Below, piece after piece: positions 7,316 to 13,749 of a stretch of 17,026 nt of DNA. The DNA lies in NCBI GenBank assembly GCA_964228975.1, contig CAXRCC010000213.1, forward strand, positions 1 to 17,026, in the 5' to 3' direction. Position numbers and translations under genes: made by a program. The notes under the pieces were generated by a model, which saw only the letters and a list, made by a program, of their open reading frames with translations, ran no database searches and was not told the DNA's origin. Every line of letters begins with the position of its first letter. The first letter of the stretch is position 1. This DNA is from Paraneptunicella sp964228975. GTDB lineage: Bacteria; Pseudomonadota; Gammaproteobacteria; Enterobacterales; Alteromonadaceae.

Positions 7316-8140
7316 ATGTCTGATGTAAAAACTATCATTGAAAATGCGTTCGAAGATCGCGCCAATATTTCGCCTACGTTGGTCTCTGAAGAGGTCAAAT
7401 CGGCAGTCAATGAAACCATTGCGAAGCTTAATGACGGCAGCATCCGCGTAGCAGAAAAAATCGCAGGAGAATGGGTGGTACATCAATGGGTAAAAAAAGC
7501 CGTACTGCTTTCATTTCGTATTAATGAAAACCACATGATGTTAACGTCTGAAAACCGTTACTTTGACAAAGTACCGCTTAAGTTCAGAGATTACACCGAA
7601 GAACGCTTCCAAGAAGAAGGCATGCGTGTTGTACCACCAGCGACGGTTCGAACAGGCACATATATCGGAAAAAACGTGGTTTTAATGCCATCTTACGTCA
7701 ACATTGGTGCCTTTGTTGATGAAGGTACTATGGTTGATACATGGGCAACCGTTGGCTCATGTGCTCAAATCGGTAAAAATGTACACTTATCAGGGGGTGT
7801 GGGCATTGGTGGTGTACTAGAGCCACTGCAAGCAAACCCAACGATTATTGAAGACAACTGCTTCATTGGTGCTCGTTCTGAAATCGTTGAAGGCGTCATT
7901 GTTGAAGAAGGCGCAGTGATTTCAATGGGCGTGTATATCGGGCAAAGCACTCGCATCTATGACCGTGAAACAGGCGAAGTACACTACGGTCGTGTTCCTG
8001 CAGGCGCTGTTGTCGTGCCGGGTAACCTGCCTTCAGCTGACGGTAAATACAGCTTATACGCCGCGATTATCGTGAAAAAAGTAGATGCTAAAACGCGTGC
8101 CAAAGTGGGCATTAACGCATTGCTTCGTTCAGCAGAATAA
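7316..8140 (+). CDS. dapD: Tetrahydrodipicolinate N-succinyltransferase
   Basis: DapD transfers succinyl from succinyl-CoA to tetrahydrodipicolinate, a committed step of the succinylase route to meso-diaminopimelate and lysine. The 274-residue length equals the E. coli enzyme. An N-terminal helical domain (to about residue 105) is followed by the left-handed beta-helix of hexapeptide repeats (about 110-235), including the acyltransferase loop SGGVGIGGVLEP. Asp141 (MVDTW) and Glu189 (ARSEI) match the catalytic pair described for this family. AGGA lies nine bases before the ATG. It is the last gene of the map-glnD-dapD operon and is followed by a hairpin. Confidence 0.98.
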   Translation: MSDVKTIIENAFEDRANISPTLVSEEVKSAVNETIAKLNDGSIRVAEKIAGEWVVHQWVKKAVLLSFRINENHMMLTSENRYFDKVPLKFRDYTEERFQEEGMRVVPPATVRTGTYIGKNVVLMPSYVNIGAFVDEGTMVDTWATVGSCAQIGKNVHLSGGVGIGGVLEPLQANPTIIEDNCFIGARSEIVEGVIVEEGAVISMGVYIGQSTRIYDRETGEVHYGRVPAGAVVVPGNLPSADGKYSLYAAIIVKKVDAKTRAKVGINALLRSAE

Positions 8141-8150
8141 TGAATATGCA

Positions 8151-8184
8151 GGCCCAAATCCTTTGTTGAATTTGGGCCGATTTA
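8151..8184 (+). terminator. Terminator hairpin after dapD
   Basis: GGCCCAAAT (8151-8159) and ATTTGGGCC (8170-8178) form a perfect 9-bp stem with a 10-nt loop, followed rightward by GATTTATTTATG, an interrupted U-rich tract. It lies in the 45-nt gap between two convergent operons, 11 nt after the dapD stop. It may also stop transcripts coming from yqcA, although the leftward side has no U-tract. Confidence 0.8.
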
Positions 8185-8185
8185 T

Positions 8186-8626
8186 TTATGCTTTATAGAC
8201 TGTTTCTAGCCAAGGCAGCACTTCTTCTTCCGCGTTAAAAGTTTCGAGCGCATCAACCACCTTCATTTCAGACATCGGCTTACCTGCTAACTCTAGTAAC
8301 AATTCGAACACCTCTTTGCCCGCTTGAGCAAAGGTATCACCGTAACTGCTATCACCCAATGCAACAACGCTAAAAGGTTTACCTTCCATCATTGGCATTT
8401 GATCGCGTAAATCGCCAACAAAGAATTCAATATTCGGCGGGAAGTCGCCTTGCCCTGTTGTCGAGGTGATGAAACAAACATTTTCTGCTGTTTTAAAATC
8501 ATCCACAGAAGGATCATCAAATAATTGCACTGTGTGCCCTAATGCTTCCAGCTTAGATTGCGCTTGTTCAGCAACACTTTGTGCATTCCCATAAACAGTA
8601 CCAACAAAAATACTGATGTTTGACAT
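8186..8626 (-). CDS. yqcA: Flavodoxin-like protein YqcA
   Basis: This is a small FMN-binding electron carrier. The phosphate loop GTVYGNA (9-15) and the isoalloxazine-flanking loops STTGQGDFP (55-63) and ALGDSSYGD (89-97) are all typical of flavodoxins of the MioC/YqcA group. The start IFVGTVYGN and the TSTTGQGD and ALGDSSY motifs resemble E. coli YqcA (149 aa) more than MioC. The operon order yqcC-truC-yqcA is that of E. coli and supports the name. The start lies three bases after the truC stop and its ribosome site GGAG is inside the end of truC, so translation is probably coupled. The redox partner is not known; association with a tRNA modification gene is suggestive only. Confidence 0.88.
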   Translation of the reverse strand: MSNISIFVGTVYGNAQSVAEQAQSKLEALGHTVQLFDDPSVDDFKTAENVCFITSTTGQGDFPPNIEFFVGDLRDQMPMMEGKPFSVVALGDSSYGDTFAQAGKEVFELLLELAGKPMSEMKVVDALETFNAEEEVLPWLETVYKA

Positions 8627-8629
8627 GAA

Positions 8630-9376
8630 CTAAATACTCCAGATTTTTCGGATTTCTTGTGTCGGATAATCCCACAATGATAACAATTTAACCATACGTT
8701 CATCTGCATGAGCCTGGATCGTTAGTGGTTTATCCGTTACAGGGTGGCGCAAAGACATGCGAGTTGCATTTAATGCCAGCCCCTGAAAATGAAACTGTTG
8801 GCGTGCAAACTTGTTTTGTTTGCCATCACCGTGTGTGGTATCCCCAATAATAGGGTGGCGAATATGCGCCATATGTCGCCTTAACTGGTGTTTACGGCCC
8901 GTTTTAGGCTGTAGATTAACCAATGAATATCTCGCAGAGGCATAGCGACCCACAGGGTAAGGTAATTCAAACTGTGCTAATCGCCTATAAAGCGTTTGCG
9001 CTGATTGTGCCTCTTTATTTTGATTCGCATTTTTATCTGCAATTTTATCGAGCTTCTCTTTTAAGGCGTAATCGATAAAGCCCTCGTCATTAATATAACC
9101 ACGTACAATCGCACTGTATTCTTTACTGACAGTGTTTTCTTCAAACTGCTTTCCTAATTCACGTGCTATGTCCGAAGACAAAGCAAACACTAATACACCA
9201 GATGTTGGCCTATCCAACCGATGTACTGTGTACACGTGCTGACCAATTTGATCTCTTACCATCTGCATCGCAAAGCGGGTTTCACGCTTATCAATCAGGC
9301 TTCGGTGAACCAACAATCCTGCGGGCTTATCAATAGCAACAATTGCCTCATCTTGATAAATAATCGGTAATGTCAC
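8630..9376 (-). CDS. truC: tRNA pseudouridine(65) synthase TruC
   Basis: TruC is a RluA-family pseudouridine synthase that converts U65 in the T-stem region of certain tRNAs. The family motif HRLDRPTSGVLVFA begins at residue 52, and Asp55 is the catalytic aspartate. The N-terminal IVAIDKPAGLLVHRS and the C-terminal LQPKTGRKHQLRRHMAHIRHPIIGD are also characteristic. The size (248 aa) and position between yqcA and yqcC fit TruC rather than RluA, RluC or RluD; there is no S4 domain. The start is GTG, supported by AGGAG seven to nine bases upstream that overlaps the yqcC stop codon, so the gene is tightly coupled to yqcC. Confidence 0.93.
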   Translation of the reverse strand: MTLPIIYQDEAIVAIDKPAGLLVHRSLIDKRETRFAMQMVRDQIGQHVYTVHRLDRPTSGVLVFALSSDIARELGKQFEENTVSKEYSAIVRGYINDEGFIDYALKEKLDKIADKNANQNKEAQSAQTLYRRLAQFELPYPVGRYASARYSLVNLQPKTGRKHQLRRHMAHIRHPIIGDTTHGDGKQNKFARQQFHFQGLALNATRMSLRHPVTDKPLTIQAHADERMVKLLSLWDYPTQEIRKIWSI

Positions 9377-9388
9377 GCTTACACTCTC

Positions 9389-9724
9389 CTAAGCGAAAAA
9401 GTCATCAATGTGCTTAATTGCACGCATGACACTAGGCACACTTGCAGACGACAAGGTTTCTTCTGCCATGGGCAGCAAAAGAAGCGTTGCAGGTAGCGAA
9501 GCATTGCTTTTTATTAGCGCATTCATTTTAGGAATGAATACAAACTGTAGCCACGCTTGAAAAGATAACGTATCGCAACAAAATGGCATCTGGCTTGCCA
9601 GCGCTTCAGGCGACGGAGATTGCGTTGACCACAATCCTTCGGATTGCATTGCGGCTTCTAGTGCAATGAGAAGCTCAAAGAGTGATTGGTAAATTTGCTC
9701 AGGCACGGTGGACGGTTTACTCAT
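9389..9724 (-). CDS. yqcC: DUF446 protein YqcC
   Basis: This is a 111-residue protein of unknown function. It resembles E. coli YqcC (109 aa) in length and in the central stretch PFCCDTLSFQAWLQFVFIPKMNALI, which corresponds to the E. coli WLQWVLIPRMHDLL region, and it is encoded directly upstream of truC as in E. coli. It is predicted to be cytoplasmic and mainly helical, with no signal peptide or membrane segment. The Shine-Dalgarno is weak (TAAG). Being the first gene of the yqcC-truC-yqcA operon hints at a link to tRNA modification or its electron supply, but nothing in the sequence proves it. Confidence 0.85.
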   Translation of the reverse strand: MSKPSTVPEQIYQSLFELLIALEAAMQSEGLWSTQSPSPEALASQMPFCCDTLSFQAWLQFVFIPKMNALIKSNASLPATLLLLPMAEETLSSASVPSVMRAIKHIDDFFA

Positions 9725-9737
9725 CTTAAATACGATG

Positions 9738-9795
9738 GATATTGCTTAGATTAACCTCACCGTTTAGCGGTATTTCGACAACCCAAAGCAATATC
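9738..9795. repeat. 10-bp inverted repeat upstream of yqcC
   Basis: GATATTGCTT (9738-9747) and AAGCAATATC (9786-9795) are perfect complements 38 nt apart, with a small CCG/CGG hairpin between them. The repeat lies in the 218-nt divergent gap between yqcC and the DUF3301 gene, just before the yqcC start. It may be an operator pair, or a leader hairpin of the yqcC mRNA if transcription starts to its right. I could not assign convincing promoter boxes in the rest of this gap. Confidence 0.5.
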
Positions 9796-9942
9796 TAATT
9801 TGAGAATTATGAAATATTCTACTCTTGTAAAATTTCTATTACTGAATAACATAGCGACGGCAGTATTTTCACCCCGCTAAGCACGAAAAAGTAGCTTGGC
9901 TATTTTCCAAAAGTTTGTCATTTCCTAGAAAGGAGCAAAACC

Positions 9943-10251
9943 TTGTACTTCACTTTAACGGATGTTGTTGTTTTACTCGCCGCCTTTGTCGTTATGGTGC
10001 AATTTTGGCATATCCGAGCAATCACGGAAACAGCAAATCGTTATTTAGCGGCATTCTGCGAAGAACGAAACCTGCAATTACTTAGCGTAGCCCGTTTTAA
10101 AACGCGTATTGGTATGCACAGAGGCAAGCCCGATTGGCACACCACATTTGTATTTGAGTTTTCAGGAAACGGAGAAGACAAGTACACGGGAATGTTGATG
10201 ATGAAAGGCAGACAAGCTATCGATGTGGATATGCCTGCCTACCGCATTTAA
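9943..10251 (+). CDS. DUF3301 single-pass membrane protein
   Basis: This is a 102-residue protein of unknown function. Residues 5-22 form one hydrophobic helix, followed by a cytoplasmic-type basic domain. The pattern FWHIRAITETANRYLAAFCE, then LQLLSVARFKTRIG and a late FVFEFSGNGEDKYTGMLMMKG, is that of the DUF3301 family, small proteins common in gammaproteobacteria. The start is TTG: AAGGAG lies seven bases before it, and no in-frame ATG occurs before the conserved part. It is transcribed away from yqcC and converges on the acetyltransferase gene with only 23 nt between stops; AAGCCT/AGGCTT (10250-10255, 10277-10282) spans both stops as a weak possible terminator. Confidence 0.85.
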   Translation: MYFTLTDVVVLLAAFVVMVQFWHIRAITETANRYLAAFCEERNLQLLSVARFKTRIGMHRGKPDWHTTFVFEFSGNGEDKYTGMLMMKGRQAIDVDMPAYRI

Positions 10252-10274
10252 GCCTTACTGCACGGAATGATTAA

Positions 10275-10922
10275 CTAGGCTTGCTCTACCCTGTCACGGA
10301 ACATCAGCATGCCTTGAATGTTACCAATATCCATTTCTTTAAGAGGCCTGTAACCATTGCCTTCAAATAGTTGCTTGTATTTATCGAGAGTTCTGAAAAC
10401 GGCAACGCCTTGGCTATTCTTGTCTTCCAACATGGCACTTTCAACAGCTGATAGCAAATGGCTACCTAGGCCATGACCTTGCTCTCCAGGATGCACCGCA
10501 ATAAAGGAAAGAATATGGAAATGCTCAGCCGGCACGTTTTCCAAGATTTTTTGCTCTTTCTCTAACAGTTGCTTAGTGCCAACAAACCCTGCAGTAAGCA
10601 GCATCTTAAATTTCCAATGCCAATAACGTCCACCGCCAAATGCGGATTCCGCACTGTTCAAACAAGCCACCGCCACCAGCCGATCTTCTTCAAACAAACC
10701 GATCATCGGCTGTTCAGCGCGTAAAAAGTTATTAAGTTCTTCTCTGATTGCAGAACGCAACCTGTCTTCATAGCCTTCTGTTTCAGATTGAAAAATATCT
10801 TGGAATACCGGGTCTTGACGATAGGCTTGATAAATTAGCGAGCCAGCTATTTTCAAGTCATCATCGGTAAGATAAATTGCTTTAACATTACTACGTTGTT
10901 CAACTTCTAAGTTGTTGCTCAT
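10275..10922 (-). CDS. GNAT-family N-acetyltransferase
   Basis: This is a 215-residue protein with one GNAT fold, expected to transfer an acetyl group from acetyl-CoA to an amine. The acetyl-CoA motif lies at about 140-158 (FIAVHPGEQGHGLGSHLL), with the Q/R-G-x-G/A pyrophosphate loop present as EQGHGLGS. The preceding strand and the C-terminal part (FEGNGYRPL) are also typical. The substrate cannot be read from the sequence. I chose the ATG at 10922, with AAGGG about five bases upstream; a GTG two codons earlier would abut that site. It appears to be a single-gene unit, convergent with the DUF3301 gene. The 265-nt gap to the right holds an 8-bp hairpin but no other gene. Confidence 0.85.
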   Translation of the reverse strand: MSNNLEVEQRSNVKAIYLTDDDLKIAGSLIYQAYRQDPVFQDIFQSETEGYEDRLRSAIREELNNFLRAEQPMIGLFEEDRLVAVACLNSAESAFGGGRYWHWKFKMLLTAGFVGTKQLLEKEQKILENVPAEHFHILSFIAVHPGEQGHGLGSHLLSAVESAMLEDKNSQGVAVFRTLDKYKQLFEGNGYRPLKEMDIGNIQGMLMFRDRVEQA

Positions 10923-11127
10923 AGCCACCCTTACAATTCTAATTGCTAACTAGCCACTTCAAACGCGTGACTCATTAACATAAATTTAACAAAACGCTTT
11001 AATTATGAATAGCCCCAAAGCTCTGCTTTCTTACCGCTATTTGCGCTAAAGCTAGCATAGCAGTGATATGAATGTTGAGGGTATTTTTAATACTGAATTT
11101 GATTTTAAACAAATGAAGGAGGGGTTA

Positions 11128-11158
11128 AGTGCTACGCAGCTTCCTTTGTGGTAGCACT
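11128..11158 (-). terminator. Hairpin downstream of the DUF3192 lipoprotein gene
   Basis: AGTGCTAC (11128-11135) and GTAGCACT (11151-11158) form a perfect 8-bp stem with a 15-nt loop, 30 nt after the lipoprotein stop. Read leftward it is followed by TAACCCC, with no U-tract, so intrinsic termination would be weak; protection of the mRNA 3' end is also possible. Confidence 0.45.
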
Positions 11159-11187
11159 CAACGATGACGTGTTAAGTCGGAGTCGGG

Positions 11188-11556
11188 TTAGATTTTACGA
11201 TACGTTGCATCACCCCAACCAATGAGTTTGCCTTCTTGGAAAACCAGTGGTGTGCATTCATCTTTTGTTGTCATACCATCGCCTTTTTGACGATGAGTAC
11301 GGTAGAACAACACCATGATTTCCCCTTCTGCTTTATGAAATTCAGTGAAATCCGGTGTCCCTAATGTGGCTCTGACTTGTTCAGGAGTTAATTCAAGTTG
11401 AAGGTTTGAAATAGCGGCTCGATTCTTTTCTTCTCTGTCTTCCCAATCCGTGTAGCCATAATTGGCATCACCATTTCCATCAATTTTGATAACGCATCCA
11501 CCTAGCGTTAAAGACAGAGGTAAAATTGAAATGATGGCTAGCTTTTTGAAGTTCAT
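11188..11556 (-). CDS. DUF3192 lipoprotein
   Basis: This is a 122-residue protein with a lipoprotein signal: MNFKK, a hydrophobic core, and the lipobox LGGC with the acylated Cys at residue 21. The following residues (VIKID) do not carry an Asp at +2, so sorting to the outer membrane is expected under the E. coli rule. The mature part matches the DUF3192 family, with WEDRE, a RATLGTPD segment, FYRT and TTKDECTPL. The short helix plus LGTPD-like part recalls SmpA/BamE-type folds, which is an inference only. I chose the third in-frame ATG (11556), as the longer frames add residues before the signal peptide; GGGAATTAGGA lies just upstream. A paralogue lies at 15249-15620. Confidence 0.85.
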   Translation of the reverse strand: MNFKKLAIISILPLSLTLGGCVIKIDGNGDANYGYTDWEDREEKNRAAISNLQLELTPEQVRATLGTPDFTEFHKAEGEIMVLFYRTHRQKGDGMTTKDECTPLVFQEGKLIGWGDATYRKI

Positions 11557-11740
11557 TATCCTAATTCCCATATTTTTATTTGAGTGTTGCAAACTTGTGC
11601 TGTTCCGAGTTCTAATCAATTACAATGCCAAAACGTAACCCCATGTTATATAAAGATTTTTAAAATTTCACATTTTTCCTATCTTTAAAGCATTGGCTAA
11701 TATCACTAATATGTAGCCAAAACTACGAATGGTTATTTTC

Positions 11741-12058
11741 ATGATTGACGAAAAACTACTCAGCTTATGTGCTCAGCTCGCAAAGCAAGGTAAAAAGCCC
11801 AACGTTGGGCTGCTAAAAGGCAGAACAAAGGGGACATTTCCGCTTCCGCAGATAATTGCAGCAGTACAATATTGGAAAGCGAATCCTGAAATGGAAGGTA
11901 TTCAACCAAACGACGAAGCAACAACGCTTGAAACAGAACCTGCGGTGCAGGAGGAAAATACCATTGCGGCTTTAGAGCAACGCGTGGTCGCATTGGAGAA
12001 GCAAGTTGAACACTTGACCCTCCAGGTGCAATCACTCATTCAAGCAAAGTCTGAATAA
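11741..12058 (+). CDS. Small protein with KfrA-like head and leucine-zipper tail
   Basis: This is an unnamed 105-residue protein. Residues 1-50 (LCAQLAKQGKKPNVGLLKG and then FPLPQIIAAVQYWKANP) look like a small helical head and follow the pattern of the KfrA N-terminal DNA-binding domain, with G-K-x-P and a closing YW. Residues 51-72 are an acidic linker. Residues 75-99 form an exact heptad zipper, with I75, V82, V89 and V96 at position a and L78, L85, L92 and L99 at d, a pattern favouring a parallel dimer. A DNA-binding dimer is therefore a reasonable guess, not shown. An ATG four codons earlier is the other start; neither has a Shine-Dalgarno. It converges on syd with only 6 nt between stops. 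Confidence 0.75.
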   Translation: MIDEKLLSLCAQLAKQGKKPNVGLLKGRTKGTFPLPQIIAAVQYWKANPEMEGIQPNDEATTLETEPAVQEENTIAALEQRVVALEKQVEHLTLQVQSLIQAKSE

Positions 12059-12064
12059 GCCTTG

Positions 12065-12619
12065 CTATGATTCAACAAGCACTGGCGTTAATGTATCAAT
12101 GAATTCAGCAATATCCTTTGCCAGCACTTCTCTCGGCTCTTGACCAACAGGTTCCAAAACCACCTCACCTGTACCGTTAAGGACCGAGATAATGTAATTT
12201 TCATCCTCGGTTTGTGCGAAAAACAATGTGTCTCTTTGCCCTAGCCGACGTTTCATCAGCAAGTGTGCAATCACGTTTTCTTGTAGGCGAATAAAGTCGT
12301 CCTGATTCCAAACCATTAACAACTGCAAGTCACCTCTCGATGCTCTGGCGTTTAGATGATCGGCCCAAAAAGAACAGAAGTACTCTTGGAAATCTTGGTG
12401 AATTGCCATTTCCATGCCTTGTTCCACTTGGCTGAAATCAAGGTTAACGTCTTGCAATACGGGCTTCCACTCACACATTCCACTTGTATTTGACGTTGTA
12501 CAACAGGGTGATAACCAACTATCATCACACTCAACATTCAAGGGAATTCCCTTTTGTTCATACATTTCAACGTATCGATTAACAAAATTTGTTAATGCAA
12601 CTTTTGTCCTAGACTGCAT
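12065..12619 (-). CDS. syd: SecY-interacting protein Syd
   Basis: Syd is a peripheral cytoplasmic protein that binds SecY and is thought to check for faulty translocons. The 184-residue product is similar in length to E. coli Syd (181 aa) and shares the segments FCSFWADHLNARASRGDLQLL, WNQDDFIRLQENVIAHLLMK and the ending LAKDIAEFIDTL, which correspond to E. coli TQFAGDMHAQFGDIKL, WSEDDFRRVQENLIGHLV and LASNLAEFLNQL. The acidic concave surface of the family fits the Asp/Glu-rich sequence. AGGA lies six bases before the ATG. It is divergent from queF, as neighbours in E. coli, and the gap of 82 nt contains a two-part hairpin. Confidence 0.95.
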   Translation of the reverse strand: MQSRTKVALTNFVNRYVEMYEQKGIPLNVECDDSWLSPCCTTSNTSGMCEWKPVLQDVNLDFSQVEQGMEMAIHQDFQEYFCSFWADHLNARASRGDLQLLMVWNQDDFIRLQENVIAHLLMKRRLGQRDTLFFAQTEDENYIISVLNGTGEVVLEPVGQEPREVLAKDIAEFIDTLTPVLVES

Positions 12620-12639
12620 AGAAGATCCTAATTAATCCT

Positions 12640-12672
12640 TGGTATCGGGCCAATAACCCGAACAACTTACCA
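12640..12672. promoter_or_regulatory. Two-part hairpin in the syd/queF divergent gap
   Basis: TGGTA (12640-12644) pairs with TACCA (12668-12672), and directly inside it TCGGG (12645-12649) pairs with CCCGA (12657-12661). This gives ten base pairs with a 7-nt loop and a single 6-nt bulge on the right-hand side. It lies 20 nt before the syd start (leftward) and 29 nt before the queF start (rightward), so it could be an mRNA leader structure for either gene or a palindromic operator. Confidence 0.45.
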
Positions 12673-12701
12673 TAAAAAGACGTATTTTGGTTTATAGAAC
12701 A

Positions 12702-13547
12702 ATGACAAATTCATCCAACGATCATACTAACGAGCTGGCAGGGCTAACTCTTGGGAAAACCGTTTCTTACCAAGAAACATATGCGCCTAATTTACTCCAA
12801 CCCGTTTCCAGAAAAATGGGAAGAGATGCCATCAACTTAACTGAGCCACTGCCTTTTGTGGGCACCGACATTTGGAATGGTTACGAGTTTTCATGGCTAA
12901 ATAGCAAAGGCAAACCGCATGTTGCCCTGCTTCAGTGTCGAGTCCCTGTTACCTCTCCAAACCTTATTGAATCTAAGTCATTTAAGCTGTACTTAAACAG
13001 CTTTAACCAATCACATTTTGAATCTGAAAGCACAGTGCTTGATGCGTTGAAAAAAGATTTATCCGCCTGTGCAGGCAGTGAAGTCGAAGTCAGTCTCGAA
13101 AAGGTGACGAGCCTCCAATCTGTTCACCAAATCACAGATTTTACAGGCACTTGTATTGACGACCTCGACATCGAAATTACTCAGTACCAGCCCTCCCCTG
13201 CGCTATTACACACAACGGATAACACGGTAGAGGAAACACTCGTCAGCCATTTACTTAAATCCAACTGCCTCATTACTTCACAGCCGGATTGGGCCAGTGT
13301 CATGATTCGTTACGTTGGGCCTCAAATTGACCAAGCGTCACTGCTGCGTTACCTCATTAGCTTCAGACAACATAATGAATTCCACGAACAATGTGTCGAG
13401 CGAATATTTAAAGACATCACGCAATATTGCCAACCTGAAAAACTAACGGTTTACGCACGTTACACAAGACGAGGCGGCTTGGATATCAATCCCTTTAGAA
13501 GCAACTTTGAAACACAAATCACTAATACTCGTTTGGTGCGTCAGTAA
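12702..13547 (+). CDS. queF: NADPH-dependent 7-cyano-7-deazaguanine reductase
   Basis: QueF reduces the nitrile preQ0 to the amine preQ1 in queuosine biosynthesis; this is the only known biological nitrile reduction. The 281-residue length is that of the long, two-domain (type II, E. coli-like) form. The QueF motif ESKSFKLYLNSFN lies in the N-terminal half. The catalytic Cys189 (LKSNCLIT) and the nearby Asp196 (QPDW) are in the C-terminal half, with HNEFHEQCVERIF and YTRRGGLDINP following. I start at the ATG giving MTNSSNDHTNELAGLTLGK, close to the E. coli start; a TTG five codons upstream is possible, and neither has a good Shine-Dalgarno. Confidence 0.97.
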   Translation: MTNSSNDHTNELAGLTLGKTVSYQETYAPNLLQPVSRKMGRDAINLTEPLPFVGTDIWNGYEFSWLNSKGKPHVALLQCRVPVTSPNLIESKSFKLYLNSFNQSHFESESTVLDALKKDLSACAGSEVEVSLEKVTSLQSVHQITDFTGTCIDDLDIEITQYQPSPALLHTTDNTVEETLVSHLLKSNCLITSQPDWASVMIRYVGPQIDQASLLRYLISFRQHNEFHEQCVERIFKDITQYCQPEKLTVYARYTRRGGLDINPFRSNFETQITNTRLVRQ

Positions 13548-13552
13548 TTGGG

Positions 13553-13689
13553 TAGTTCTTTTTCTCAAAAATTTGATGTAACGTTAACAACCCGATAAGA
13601 GAATTATTGAAAGAACTAGAATTATTCGGCGTTGGAGAATGTCTATATAACAACGAAAGTGAGGATGCTGGTGTTTAATTCCTCACTTT
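13553..13689 (+). promoter_or_regulatory. Structured queF-ppnN intergenic region with two hairpins
   Basis: Within the 202-nt gap, TAGTTCTTT (13553-13561) pairs with AAAGAACTA (13610-13618), and TTCTC (13562-13566) can add a nested pairing with GAGAA (13599-13603). Further on, AAAGTGAGGA (13656-13665) and TCCTCACTTT (13680-13689) form a perfect 10-bp stem with a 14-nt loop. Neither is followed by a U-tract, so these are not standard terminators. They may protect the queF mRNA end, form part of the ppnN leader or encode a small RNA. Confidence 0.45.
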
Positions 13690-13749
13690 AGCCCAAACAC
13701 ATATTGTCATTAATTCAATGCGACTACTCACAAGAGGAACGCGATCCCG

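Noticed and set aside
11760..12035. 91-codon minus-strand frame opposite the zipper protein gene
   Set aside because: The plus frame has an ideal heptad pattern and a structured head; the minus frame has no recognisable pattern or ribosome site.
12640..12700. preQ1 riboswitch upstream of queF
   Set aside because: The A-rich tail and H-type pseudoknot expected of preQ1-I are not formed with this hairpin, so I report only an unnamed hairpin.
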